From NCBI GenBank assembly GCA_035299065.1, contig DATGXI010000014.1:1-43292 (forward strand): 43,292 nt of DNA, in the 5' to 3' direction. Position 1 is the stretch's first letter. Each line of letters opens with the position of its first letter. Shown in pieces: positions 25,843 to 34,672 of this stretch. The position numbers and the translations under genes were made by a program. The notes beneath the pieces are model-generated. The model had not been told where the DNA came from, did not search any database, and saw only the letters and a list, made by a program, of their open reading frames with translations. The DNA is from DASPJQ01 sp035299065 (GTDB lineage Bacteria; Bacteroidota; Bacteroidia; Flavobacteriales_D; UBA2798).

Positions 25843-26880
25843 TTGGCTATTATAAACAAATATACGGATATTGTGATTCTAGGCATCGAGTCATCCTGCG
25901 ATGAAACCTCGGCTGCTATAGTCATAAACGACCATATACGCTCCAACCGTATAGCCAATCAAACAATACACCAAACTTTTGGCGGAGTGGTTCCCGAACT
26001 GGCCTCAAGAGCACACCAGGCCAATGTAATACCCGTAATAGACACTGCGTTAAAAGATGCTAAATTGGATAAAAGCCAGTTAACGGCCATTGCCTATACG
26101 CAGGGACCAGGCCTTATGGGCGCTCTCATGGTGGGGAGTGCAGTGGCAAAATCAATGGCCATGAGCCTGGGTATTCCCCTCATTCCGGTCAACCACATGC
26201 AGGCGCATATACTGGCACATTTCATCAAAAAAACGCCTGACCAGGCAGTGCCTTCTTTCCCTTTTTTGTGTTTGACCGTTTCAGGCGGACATACCCAACT
26301 TGTATTGGTAAAAGACCATTTAGAAATGGAAATAATTGGCCAGACAATTGACGATGCCGCGGGCGAAGCCTTTGATAAATGCGCCAAAATTCTGGGACTT
26401 CCCTACCCTGGCGGACCACTTATTGACAAATTGGCTGTTAATGGCAACATAAATGCCTTCAGTTTTGCCGAACCAAAGGCAAATGGCTTTGATTTCAGCT
26501 TTAGCGGCCTTAAAACCTCGTTCCTTTATTTTATTCAAAAAAAGGTGAAGGAAAATCCAAATTTCATTGAAGAAAATAAAGCCGATTTGTGCGCATCCAT
26601 ACAGCATACCATTGTAAAAATATTGTTGGACCAGTTTGAAAAAGCAGCAAAAAAATTAAACGTAAAAGATGTATGCATTGCCGGTGGTGTTTCGGCCAAT
26701 TCCTATTTGCGAAATGGCTTGAAGGCACGTGCTGAAAAAAACAACTGGAATTGTTTTATACCTGAATTTGAATTTTGTACCGACAATGCCGCCATGATTG
26801 CCATTACCGGGTATTTTAAATATCTAAAAAATCAAACCGGTTCACTAACCGATGTGCCAATGGCACGAATGGAATTTTAG
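25843..26880 (+). CDS. tsaD: tRNA N6-adenosine threonylcarbamoyltransferase TsaD
   Basis: Transfers the threonylcarbamoyl group to adenosine 37 of ANN-decoding tRNAs to form t6A, together with TsaB, TsaC and TsaE. The ASKHA-type fold is shown by VILGIESSCDETSAA, the metal ligands HMQAH (His118 and His122 in this numbering), SGGHTQL, DDAAGEAFDKCAK, SGLKTSFLY and AGGVSANSYLR. There is no ATG start. The frame can begin at a TTG (25843), giving 345 residues, or at a GTG (25873), giving MILGIESSCDETSAA, which matches the usual family N-terminus. I keep the longer limit but think the GTG equally or more likely. The next gene begins 1 nt after the stop. Confidence 0.96.
   Translation: MAIINKYTDIVILGIESSCDETSAAIVINDHIRSNRIANQTIHQTFGGVVPELASRAHQANVIPVIDTALKDAKLDKSQLTAIAYTQGPGLMGALMVGSAVAKSMAMSLGIPLIPVNHMQAHILAHFIKKTPDQAVPSFPFLCLTVSGGHTQLVLVKDHLEMEIIGQTIDDAAGEAFDKCAKILGLPYPGGPLIDKLAVNGNINAFSFAEPKANGFDFSFSGLKTSFLYFIQKKVKENPNFIEENKADLCASIQHTIVKILLDQFEKAAKKLNVKDVCIAGGVSANSYLRNGLKARAEKNNWNCFIPEFEFCTDNAAMIAITGYFKYLKNQTGSLTDVPMARMEF
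25857..25864 (-). promoter_or_regulatory. Possible -7 element of tamB
   Basis: The minus strand reads TATATTTG, a perfect TAnnTTTG, about 55 nt upstream of the tamB ATG. No good TTTG box is found upstream. It lies between the two candidate tsaD starts, so it slightly favours the shorter tsaD frame. Confidence 0.35.
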
Positions 26881-26881
26881 C

Positions 26882-27523
26882 ATGTACCCCATCGATTTTC
26901 ATACGCATCGTATATGGAACTCAAATTACATACAGGTATTTAACCTGGTTGTAAAGAATGAAACCATACCCCAGTATACCAAACACTTTACGGCAGGAAT
27001 TCATCCCTGGTACCTGACCGAATTGGATGAACGAAAAAAAGAAATTGAAAAAATTGCACTTGACCCGGCCTGCATAGCCATTGGTGAATGTGGCATTGAT
27101 AAAATTTGCGTAAACGATCTTAAATTACAGCAAGCTGTTTTCGAATACCAGTGCGAACTGGCGGTTAAATTAAATAAACCAATTGTGATTCATGCCGTGA
27201 AATCACATTTTGATTGCGCTGAAATACTGAAGCGATCAGGTATCAAAAAAGCTGTTTTTCATGGATTCAACAGCCGTTATACCATCCTGGAAAAAATTCT
27301 ACAGGAAGGATACATGGTTTCGTTTGGAGAACACATTATGCAAAAAAAATCGCCAGCGGCTTCACTTATAAAATCAGTACCAACCGACCGTTTTTTTCTG
27401 GAAACTGACAACTCGGAAAAGGGCATTTATAATATATACAATGCAGCCTGCGATTTGTTGTCCTTGAAATTTGAGGAGCTGGTAAATATACAACACAAAA
27501 ATTTTAATACTTTTATCGCATGA
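26882..27523 (+). CDS. TatD-family metal-dependent hydrolase
   Basis: A 213-residue TIM-barrel hydrolase; TatD proteins are described as metal-dependent DNases or D-aminoacyl-tRNA editing enzymes. The start is set at the ATG one base after tsaD (MYPIDFHTHR), not the upstream frame start at 26852, which lies inside tsaD. Metal ligands are visible: DFHTHR, the Glu of AIGECGID, the His residues of IVIHAVKSH and VFHGFNS, and the Asp of FLETDNS. It is shorter (usual ~255) and more divergent than typical TatD. It overlaps tcdA by 4 nt and so lies in a tRNA-modification operon. Confidence 0.88.
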   Translation: MYPIDFHTHRIWNSNYIQVFNLVVKNETIPQYTKHFTAGIHPWYLTELDERKKEIEKIALDPACIAIGECGIDKICVNDLKLQQAVFEYQCELAVKLNKPIVIHAVKSHFDCAEILKRSGIKKAVFHGFNSRYTILEKILQEGYMVSFGEHIMQKKSPAASLIKSVPTDRFFLETDNSEKGIYNIYNAACDLLSLKFEELVNIQHKNFNTFIA

Positions 27524-28263
27524 TGAAGGAAACTGCCTGGCTTGGGCGCACCAAATTACTTATTGGAGAGGAGTCGTTGAATATCCTCATGAAATCAAAT
27601 GTACTTGTTGTGGGAATGGGTGGTGTTGGATCATTTGCGGCTGAATTTATTGCACGCGCAGGTGTGGGTAAAATGACCATTGTGGATGGTGACGTGGTGG
27701 ACCCAACCAACAGGAACCGGCAGTTACCAGCCCTTGCAACCACTCATGGTGTAAGCAAAGTGGAATGGATGGCGCAACGCATACGAGAAATCAATCCTGA
27801 AATTGAATTGACCGTTAAGAATGAATTTTTACGTGTGAAAGAATCGAAAGCGTTGGTATTGGAAAATGAATTTGATTACGTGATTGATTGCATTGATAGT
27901 ATTACGCCTAAAATCACCATCCTCTCAACCTGTTTTTTCAACGGCATTCCTGTTGTGAGCTCAATGGGAGCAGGCGGTAAAATGGATCCAACCCAAATAC
28001 GGGTAGTTGATATTTCAAAAACCTATAACGATGCCCTGGCTTATTACGTTAGGAAACGTTTGAAAAAAGCAAAAATTTACAAAGGCATACAAACTGTTTT
28101 TTCACCTGAACAGGCACCACCAAACTCATTGATGATGACCGATGGGAATAATTTTAAAAAATCGGCTTATGGAACCATGAGCTATTTACCTGCTGCTTTT
28201 GGCGGGGCCTGTGCAAGTGTGGTGATACGCGACCTGGTGAAGTGGAAAGAGATTAAGCATTAG
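27520..28263 (+). CDS. tcdA: tRNA threonylcarbamoyladenosine dehydratase TcdA (E1-like)
   Basis: Converts t6A37 in tRNA into cyclic ct6A in an ATP-dependent reaction. The 247-residue protein belongs to the ThiF/MoeB/E1 superfamily. The Rossmann motif VVGMGGVGSFAAE lies at 31-43, followed by IVDGDVVDPTNRNRQLP at 54-70 with the acidic residues that hold ATP-Mg and the Asn-Arg-x-x-Arg-Gln-like stretch. The later GGACASVVIRDL segment (Cys231) is typical of the YgdL/TcdA branch. It directly follows tsaD and tatD with a 4-nt overlap, so t6A synthesis and its cyclisation are co-expressed. A non-specific ThiF-like role is less likely. Confidence 0.92.
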   Translation: MMKETAWLGRTKLLIGEESLNILMKSNVLVVGMGGVGSFAAEFIARAGVGKMTIVDGDVVDPTNRNRQLPALATTHGVSKVEWMAQRIREINPEIELTVKNEFLRVKESKALVLENEFDYVIDCIDSITPKITILSTCFFNGIPVVSSMGAGGKMDPTQIRVVDISKTYNDALAYYVRKRLKKAKIYKGIQTVFSPEQAPPNSLMMTDGNNFKKSAYGTMSYLPAAFGGACASVVIRDLVKWKEIKH

Positions 28264-28506
28264 AATTGTTCTACGTTATCATTATGGACTCTTGTTGGCT
28301 TTGCATGGGCTACCAGGTTTCGCATAAAGAGCAATAAGCCTGAGACAACTTTATTTCCCGTCAACTTATCTTTACCAATCCAGTGGGTGTCATGACTATC
28401 AGTGTAATCAGCGTTCTGATTTTTAATACACCCTTAACAAATTTTATCACAATAAACCCCAACACACAAAACACCTTTTCGTACTTATATCTACTTTTAT
28501 ACCTGC

Positions 28507-29442
28507 ATGAAATCGCTGAAGCCAAGAAAAATTGCCCTTATTATTATGACTGCCATATACCTGGTAGTATCTTCATTTCTTGCATGGAACATTTATGTGA
28601 ACGGCACTGAGTTTAAAAAACAAAGAACCGAACAGGCAAAAGTACTGGACAGTAAACAACGTTTAACCGATTGGAAAGAGTGGTTGGGTGATAAATTCAA
28701 TCTTGGAAATTTATTTGACAGGAGCAACGTTGAAAAAGGGGCCGAAGCAGAAAGTGAAGCACAAACATTTTATACCGAAGCCGTTTTTTATGGCTGGTTG
28801 CTGGTGGGATTATCGCTCTTTTACTTTTTAGTGACATTGTTCCTGTACCGTGGTGCCACTTTATTGTGCCGCTACCTATCCTTTTCACTGACTATAATTG
28901 CCTTTGTATTTCTTGCCGTAGGCATTACGGTTCCTATGCTTGAAATTGGTTTCTTCAGTGACCTGTTGAACATTCCAATTGAATTTGACGTGCCTTATAT
29001 TGACAAACATGTTGACCTTAGCACAAAATTCCAGGGACGCATGTACTTCTTTTATCAGAATAAATCAGTGGTAGATGTTATTTACCTGCTGTTTACTCAT
29101 GACAACATACTTGTTGGATCCATTATTTTGCTATTCAGTGTTATTACCCCGCTTCTTAAACTTTCGCTTTCACTGTACCAGTTTTTTGTTCCGAAAAGCG
29201 AAAATAAAGTGGCTGATTTTTTTATCCAGTACCTTGGAAAGTGGAGTATGGCCGATGTATATGTTGTGTCATTCTTCCTTGCCTACCTGTCTATTCAAAA
29301 CATGGCAGCCGGGGTTCAAAGTGAAACCAATGTATTGATTGGGCTTTACTTCTTCCTTTCGTTTGTGGTTTTGTCCATTGTAAGCAGTATGTTGCTGAAA
29401 AACTCGGCTAAAAGGCGGATGGACACCATCATTATCAATTAA
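28507..29442 (+). CDS. PqiA-like (paraquat-inducible protein A family) membrane protein
   Basis: A 311-residue inner-membrane protein with about six hydrophobic segments (about 8-26, 95-113, 121-142, 195-218, 245-265, 275-297) and a charged loop at 34-80. The PqiA signature is visible at about 200-265: ILLFSVITPLLKLSLSL followed by LGKWSMADVYVVSFFLAYL. In E. coli PqiA works with the MCE protein PqiB in envelope lipid transport and stress tolerance; no MCE gene is nearby here. The 243-base gap upstream (28264-28506) holds no other gene, and I saw only a weak promoter-like TACTTTTA near 28489. Confidence 0.8.
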   Translation: MKSLKPRKIALIIMTAIYLVVSSFLAWNIYVNGTEFKKQRTEQAKVLDSKQRLTDWKEWLGDKFNLGNLFDRSNVEKGAEAESEAQTFYTEAVFYGWLLVGLSLFYFLVTLFLYRGATLLCRYLSFSLTIIAFVFLAVGITVPMLEIGFFSDLLNIPIEFDVPYIDKHVDLSTKFQGRMYFFYQNKSVVDVIYLLFTHDNILVGSIILLFSVITPLLKLSLSLYQFFVPKSENKVADFFIQYLGKWSMADVYVVSFFLAYLSIQNMAAGVQSETNVLIGLYFFLSFVVLSIVSSMLLKNSAKRRMDTIIIN

Positions 29443-29511
29443 CACTCTTTTTTTCATTACTCCAGGCACAGGTTCTGTACCAACCCATTTCTTTTGTATT
29501 TTAGGGCCATC

Positions 29512-30483
29512 ATGTTGTCGGAAAAAAAAATACTCATTACTGGTGGTGCAGGCTTTATTGGTTCAAACCTTTGCGAATATTTTTTACAAAACAATTCAGT
29601 TGTTTGCTTCGACAATTTAAGCTCAGGTAAAAAAATCAACATTGAGCCCTTTTTAAAAAATCCTGATTTTACATTTATTGAAGGCGATATACGCGATTAC
29701 GATGCATGTGTAAACGCAGTCAAAGGATGTGAAATTGTTTTACACCAGGCTGCACGCGGTTCGGTACCACGCTCCATTGTTGATCCTTTAACAACCAATG
29801 CTGTTAATATTACCGGATTTTTAAACATGCTGCAGGCAACCAAAGAAGCCGGAATTAAGCGTTTTGTTTACGCTTCAAGCAGCAGTGTTTATGGTGATTT
29901 GGCTGAATTGCCCAAGCGTGAAGAAAAAATAGGTAACCCCTTGAGCCCTTACGCAGTTACCAAACTGGTGAATGAGCATTATGCACAGGTTTATCATCGT
30001 TTGTTTGGCATGGAAGTAATTGGGCTACGTTATTTCAATGTATTTGGAAAAAACCAGGATCCTGATGGCGAATATGCAGCTGCTATTCCACGTTTCATCA
30101 AAGCCATTTTAAAGGGTCAATCGCCTGTGATTTTTGGCGATGGAAAACAAACACGTGACTTTACTTATATAAAAAATGTGGTGCACGCCAATGCATGTGC
30201 AGCCTCTACTCAAAATAATGACGCTTTTTCAAAGTTGTTCAATGTGGCTTATGGAACTGAAACAACCGTGAGTGAATTGATTGATGTATTGATTCGTGAA
30301 ATTGGCAACCTTAAAAATCAAACGTTGACCATAAAACCATCATTTCAACCCGAACGCAAAGGTGATGTAAAATTTTCGCAGGCTTCGGTTGATCTTGCCC
30401 GCAATTTGATTGGTTACAATCCGCAATATTCATTTGACGCTGGAATAAAAGAAGCGGTTAAGTGGTATGTGGAGAATTTATAG
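29512..30483 (+). CDS. NAD-dependent sugar-nucleotide epimerase (WbpP-like SDR)
   Basis: An extended short-chain dehydrogenase acting on nucleotide sugars, most like UDP-N-acetylglucosamine 4-epimerases of the WbpP/VipB type or related dehydratases. Of 323 residues (ATG at 29512), the NAD-binding GGAGFIGS sits at 11-18, ASSSSVYG at 121-128, and the catalytic YxxxK at Tyr147/Lys151 (YAVTK). The C-terminal QPERKGDVKFSQAS is typical of this group. It would supply precursors for surface polysaccharide or lipopolysaccharide. No glycosyltransferase is adjacent, so the pathway is unresolved. The gene is convergent with the small gene at 30490. Confidence 0.9.
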   Translation: MLSEKKILITGGAGFIGSNLCEYFLQNNSVVCFDNLSSGKKINIEPFLKNPDFTFIEGDIRDYDACVNAVKGCEIVLHQAARGSVPRSIVDPLTTNAVNITGFLNMLQATKEAGIKRFVYASSSSVYGDLAELPKREEKIGNPLSPYAVTKLVNEHYAQVYHRLFGMEVIGLRYFNVFGKNQDPDGEYAAAIPRFIKAILKGQSPVIFGDGKQTRDFTYIKNVVHANACAASTQNNDAFSKLFNVAYGTETTVSELIDVLIREIGNLKNQTLTIKPSFQPERKGDVKFSQASVDLARNLIGYNPQYSFDAGIKEAVKWYVENL

Positions 30484-30489
30484 GGTTTT

Positions 30490-30882
30490 CTATTCGGGAT
30501 TTGAACCTGAAACCCGGTAGTAAACAGAAGCACTTGTATCAGGCAGCTCTAATCCGAATTCTTCAAAATCGCTTTTCCTAATTAAAATGTAACTATCGTT
30601 TGGATCCAAGCGATGATAAACAATATTTAATTTTATGTCTTTTATTCTATCCAGATCCTGCATGTAACGAAAATTTGAATAAGATCTGGCCTCATATTCT
30701 TTACCTCTTACCTTAAAAGTTGCAATTATTGTACATTGCTTTTTTCTATAACAATCAAGTTCAACACAATGTCCTTCTGCAAACTTCATATCGCTGAGAA
30801 TCGCTTGCTTTTTGTGTGTTGCATTATAAAATAGAAAAACGAGAGTTAATGGCAAAATAAAAATCCATTGGTTCTTTCTCAC
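30490..30882 (-). CDS. Small membrane-anchored protein of unknown function
   Basis: A 130-residue protein with one N-terminal hydrophobic segment (WIFILPLTLVFLFYNA), then a beta-rich polar domain containing Cys residues (GHCVELDCYRKKQCTI) and the motif KVRGKEYEARSYSNFRYMQD. It has the look of a single-pass protein with a periplasmic domain, perhaps of the DUF3592-like type, but I could not assign it. The reading frame is intact, coding-like and fills the space between two convergent or adjacent genes, so it is probably real. Confidence 0.65.
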   Translation of the reverse strand: MRKNQWIFILPLTLVFLFYNATHKKQAILSDMKFAEGHCVELDCYRKKQCTIIATFKVRGKEYEARSYSNFRYMQDLDRIKDIKLNIVYHRLDPNDSYILIRKSDFEEFGLELPDTSASVYYRVSGSNPE

Positions 30883-30922
30883 CTGGTCTGTTTTCTTACA
30901 TTTCTATAACTTAAACTCCTGA

Positions 30923-33900
30923 TTACTTCCCGCAACTGCAATGATGGCCATGGCCTTTTGCATCCAAGGTACTTTCAGTACACCCCGCTGCATTGGGCAT
31001 TTCCCAATAAAAACGCGTACGCTTTTTGTCAGAAGTACCATATTCGTTCATTGAATCGCAATCATACATAACACCATTTATCATGGTGTATTTTACTGTT
31101 TCCGTATTTTTAATATCCTCAAGCGGATTTTTATCCATCACAATCAGGTCAGCCAATTTCCCTTTTTCAAGGCTGCCAATCTGGTCTTCCATCCCAATAT
31201 AGTAAGCACCATTCATGGTTGCAGCACGCAAGGCATCGTGGTTACTCATACCTCCCTGTTGCAACATCCAAATTTCCCAATGTGCACCAATGCCCTGTAT
31301 TTGTCCATGAGCACCCATATTTACTTTTACTCCCTGGTCACTTAAGGCTTTGCACGAACGGCTTACCAAAATATGACCGTTTTCATATTCTGCCTCGGGT
31401 GCTGCATTGCGGTGACGTGAGCGTTCATCAATCATACTTTTAGGCGTAAAACTCAGCATGCGCGTTTTTTCCCACACATTGGTATGCTGGTACCAGTAAT
31501 TTTCACCGTTCAACGCACCATAAGCCACAATTAAGGTTGGTGTATATCCACTTTTGCTGTTACGCCAAAAATTCAAAACGTCACTATACAAAACAGGCAT
31601 TGGAATATTATGTTCTACACCCGTATGTCCATCCATCACGTGTGTCATGTTGTAATAAAAAGTAGAACCTCCTTCAGGCACAACCAACATATTTAACTCG
31701 CGTGCTGCCTGTATGATCATTTGACGCTGCTCCCTGCGTGGTTGATTGTAGCTTTTTACCGAAAAAGCTCCCACAGCTTTCATTCTACGCAATGCCGACC
31801 GCGCATCACCAATTGAATTGATCACTGCTTTAAAATCACCTTCAGCACCGTATAAAATAGTTCCCGTTGAAAATACACGCGGCCCTACTATTGCACCAGA
31901 TTTAACCAGTTCGCTTTGAGAAAACACATATTCAGTAGTTGCCGAAGGATCGTGGGTGGTGGTAACACCATAGGCAAGATTTGCATAATAAGGCCAGTGC
32001 TTTTGTGTATTCAGGCTTCCTGAAAAATGCCCCACATGTGCATGCACATCAACAAATCCAGGCATAACGGTTTTGCCACTTACGTCAATCACTTTTGCAT
32101 CAGCCGGTATTTTAACTGTCTCCATTGTTCCTATTTCCTCAATTTTATTCCCGTTAATAACCACTACTCCATTTTCAATAACTTCATCGTCCTTCATGGT
32201 TATAATACGTGCACCTTTTAAGGCGATTTTTTGCGAGGGCTTAGCCGTTTTAATCATTAACCCTATTTTTATTCCCGTTGTATCAACGGGCGGAATTGAA
32301 TCAGGAGCACCTTCCAAAAACGCAAATCGTTTGTTTAAAGCCACAGTAAAATATTCTTCGCCCAACATCCAATGCAGGTTTTTACTGTCGGCACTCCAAT
32401 GCATATACATTCCTGCATCACGTGTTACCCGTGTTGTTGGTGACGTTCCCATATCAGCCGACAGGTCCATGGTTTTTCCGGATTTAGGAAAAGCCGCAAC
32501 ATATATATTGTACAATTCGCGAAAAGCCACCCATTTTTGATCAGGACTAATGGCAAAATCATTTGCGTATTTGGATGTAAAATGCGTTGCAGGTTCATGT
32601 CCCGTCAAACTGCAGCTTTTGTATTCAAAATTCGGATAATCGCCTGCAATGTAAAACACACGATCACCTGAAGGTGAAAACTGCGGATTGGTTCCTTCGT
32701 TGATCACCAATTCAGATTTTGATGTAGCTAAATCAAATTGGTATATACCCGGATTTAAAGTAAACGTATAACCCTGGTTCCCGTTTCCGCCTTCGCGAAA
32801 ATAAACCAGCTTTTTTCCATCAGGTGAAAACCTTGGTTGGCGGTAAATTCCTTTTTGCGTTGAAATTTTTACAGCTTTTGCTGTTTTAAAATCATACTTC
32901 CACATTGCTCCCAGGTTTTCATCGTTCCAGGTAACATATACCATCGACTCTCCCTTTGGCGAAAAGCACGGTTCATACTCAAAATCGGTTGACGTTGTTA
33001 AACGTACCGGTTTGCCATTCGGTAAATCCTTTTTCCATAAATAACCAACAGCATTGAAAACAATAAATTTTTCGTCAGGCGAAGTAACCGTATGGCGAAT
33101 CATTTTTACCGTAAATTCATTTTCATCAATATTTTGTTTGAAATGCAGGGCGTCTTCAATTTTTTGCTTGATGGTTGCTTTAAACGGAATGTTTTGTTCC
33201 ATTTGAACTCCCTGTCCCATAGGAACGTCTTTTGTTTGAAATGCATTTATCTTTTTAATTTGTCCATCGGCCCAAATTGCAATGTTTTTATTGTCGGGGA
33301 ACCAACTAAAGTTACTGTACACACCAAAAATTGCCCATGCTTCCTGTTGATCTTTTGATAACCGGTCGTACGCCATCCACTCTTCGCCCGATTCCAGATC
33401 ACGTATAAACAAACAGGTTCTTTCGCGAACGCGTTTTACATATGCCAAATATTTCCCATCGCGTGAAATTTGCGGACGAAATGCACCGCCCGGGCCACCC
33501 GCTATTTCATCAATGGTTCCTTTTTCCAAATTGTATCGCCTTACAACGTAAATTTGGGTGTTCGGATTCTTATTGTACTGAAAAAATCCACCGGGATACA
33601 TGTCTTCACTGAAATAAACGTACTTTCCATCAGGACTCACGCAAGGCTCGCCAACATCCTGCTGATCATTTTTGCGTTTTGTCAATTGAATTCCATCACC
33701 ACCCGTAATATGATACATCCAAATTTCGCCAGCACCCAATGAACGTGTTGATGTAAAATGTTTACGCGCTATAATATAATTTCCATCGGCCGTAAAAACC
33801 GGGTTATTCAACAAACGATAATTCTCTTTTGTAATTTGTTTTGAATCAGAACCATCATTTTTCATGGTCCAGATATTATCACCACCACCGGCATCACTGC

Positions 33901-34201
33901 AAAAAACTATTTTCTTTCCATCAGGGCTAAACCGTGGCTGTACATCCCATGAACGACCTCCGCGCAATAATTTTGCTTCGCCTCCTGTTGCTGAAATTTC
34001 ATAAATATCGCCCATCATATCAAATACAATGGTTTTTCCATCGGGACTAATGTCAAGGTTTAACCACGTTCCATCTGTAACGGTGTATTCCACGTCTTTA
34101 TAAGGGCCGTGGGTAGCATTTACATCCCATTTACTTTTATCGTCCTGTGCAAAAGCCGAGGTCGTTAAGGCCGCAAAACCCATTAAAACTATTTTTTTCA
34201 T
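30923..34201 (-). CDS. Secreted amidohydrolase with N-terminal TolB-like propeller
   Basis: A two-part enzyme of about 1092 residues. The start (34201) is set to give a signal peptide MKKIVLMGFAALTTSAFAQ; an ATG at 34207 is also possible. Residues ~30-640 form a TolB/PD40-type beta-propeller with repeated SPDGKxxxF motifs. A cyclic amidohydrolase domain follows (about 670-1060) with the metal site VDVHAHVGH, downstream HTGVEHN and GAHGQIQGIGAH, and the closing GSLEKGKLADLIVMDKNP. The propeller probably gates or binds peptide-like substrates. The C-terminus ends with the unusual metal-ligand-rich GHGHHCSCGK. The substrate is unknown; predicted periplasmic. Confidence 0.92.
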   Translation of the reverse strand: MKKIVLMGFAALTTSAFAQDDKSKWDVNATHGPYKDVEYTVTDGTWLNLDISPDGKTIVFDMMGDIYEISATGGEAKLLRGGRSWDVQPRFSPDGKKIVFCSDAGGGDNIWTMKNDGSDSKQITKENYRLLNNPVFTADGNYIIARKHFTSTRSLGAGEIWMYHITGGDGIQLTKRKNDQQDVGEPCVSPDGKYVYFSEDMYPGGFFQYNKNPNTQIYVVRRYNLEKGTIDEIAGGPGGAFRPQISRDGKYLAYVKRVRERTCLFIRDLESGEEWMAYDRLSKDQQEAWAIFGVYSNFSWFPDNKNIAIWADGQIKKINAFQTKDVPMGQGVQMEQNIPFKATIKQKIEDALHFKQNIDENEFTVKMIRHTVTSPDEKFIVFNAVGYLWKKDLPNGKPVRLTTSTDFEYEPCFSPKGESMVYVTWNDENLGAMWKYDFKTAKAVKISTQKGIYRQPRFSPDGKKLVYFREGGNGNQGYTFTLNPGIYQFDLATSKSELVINEGTNPQFSPSGDRVFYIAGDYPNFEYKSCSLTGHEPATHFTSKYANDFAISPDQKWVAFRELYNIYVAAFPKSGKTMDLSADMGTSPTTRVTRDAGMYMHWSADSKNLHWMLGEEYFTVALNKRFAFLEGAPDSIPPVDTTGIKIGLMIKTAKPSQKIALKGARIITMKDDEVIENGVVVINGNKIEEIGTMETVKIPADAKVIDVSGKTVMPGFVDVHAHVGHFSGSLNTQKHWPYYANLAYGVTTTHDPSATTEYVFSQSELVKSGAIVGPRVFSTGTILYGAEGDFKAVINSIGDARSALRRMKAVGAFSVKSYNQPRREQRQMIIQAARELNMLVVPEGGSTFYYNMTHVMDGHTGVEHNIPMPVLYSDVLNFWRNSKSGYTPTLIVAYGALNGENYWYQHTNVWEKTRMLSFTPKSMIDERSRHRNAAPEAEYENGHILVSRSCKALSDQGVKVNMGAHGQIQGIGAHWEIWMLQQGGMSNHDALRAATMNGAYYIGMEDQIGSLEKGKLADLIVMDKNPLEDIKNTETVKYTMINGVMYDCDSMNEYGTSDKKRTRFYWEMPNAAGCTESTLDAKGHGHHCSCGK

Positions 34202-34280
34202 ATTCATGCTGAATTCGGCAACAATATAGTGAAAGCGCACGGTTCAAGCGATATCCGGTTAAAAAAATCACGTTTCGGGG

Positions 34281-34295
34281 AACTGTTGAACAGTT
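34281..34295. promoter_or_regulatory. Short perfect inverted repeat upstream of the amidohydrolase gene
   Basis: AACTGTT-G-AACAGTT is a perfect 7-1-7 palindrome in the 203-base gap between the amidohydrolase start and the NifU-like gene. It could be a protein-binding operator for the amidohydrolase promoter; no clear TAnnTTTG box was found beside it. Confidence 0.25.
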
Positions 34296-34404
34296 TATGT
34301 GTTCGAAAATGAAAGAAAATAAAGATTGATTGCTGTTTAGACCATTTGAGCGAAATGATCTGGTGTTACTTTAGAAATTAAGAAAATGTAAATGTGCTGT
34401 ACAA

Positions 34405-34656
34405 TCAGGCTGTAACCGTTTCGACAACTGATTCAACACCTGAAATTTCAGGTGCGGCTTTTCGTATAGACTCTTCAACCCCTGCTTTAATGGTCATGGA
34501 ACTCATTGAACAACTTTTACAAGCGCCCAATAATTTTACCCGGGCTACTTTATCGGCAGTAATTTCAACCAATTCAATATCGCCACCATCGGCAATCAAA
34601 AAAGGACGTATTTCATTTATTGCTTCGTTAACCCTGGTATTTAAATCGCTGCTCAT
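34405..34656 (-). CDS. NifU-like C-terminal domain protein (Fe-S carrier)
   Basis: An 83-residue stand-alone NifU C-terminal (Nfu-type) domain, which binds a transient Fe-S cluster and passes it to target proteins. The cluster ligands are Cys46 and Cys49 in GACKSCSMS, preceded by the family sequence RPFLIADGGDIELVE. It begins 16 nt after the Mrp-type ATPase gene in the same direction, and the two probably form an Fe-S maturation operon. Confidence 0.93.
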   Translation of the reverse strand: MSSDLNTRVNEAINEIRPFLIADGGDIELVEITADKVARVKLLGACKSCSMSSMTIKAGVEESIRKAAPEISGVESVVETVTA

Positions 34657-34672
34657 AATTCAAAAGTAAACA

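Noticed and set aside
28383..28610. 75-codon plus-strand reading frame before the PqiA-like gene
   Set aside because: It overlaps the start of a well-supported membrane-protein gene in another frame and has no family features or start signals.
30490..34201. Small 130-residue gene as an immunity or inhibitor partner of the propeller-amidohydrolase
   Set aside because: It lies downstream in the same direction, but no toxin-like trait or interaction motif supports it; adjacency alone is not enough.
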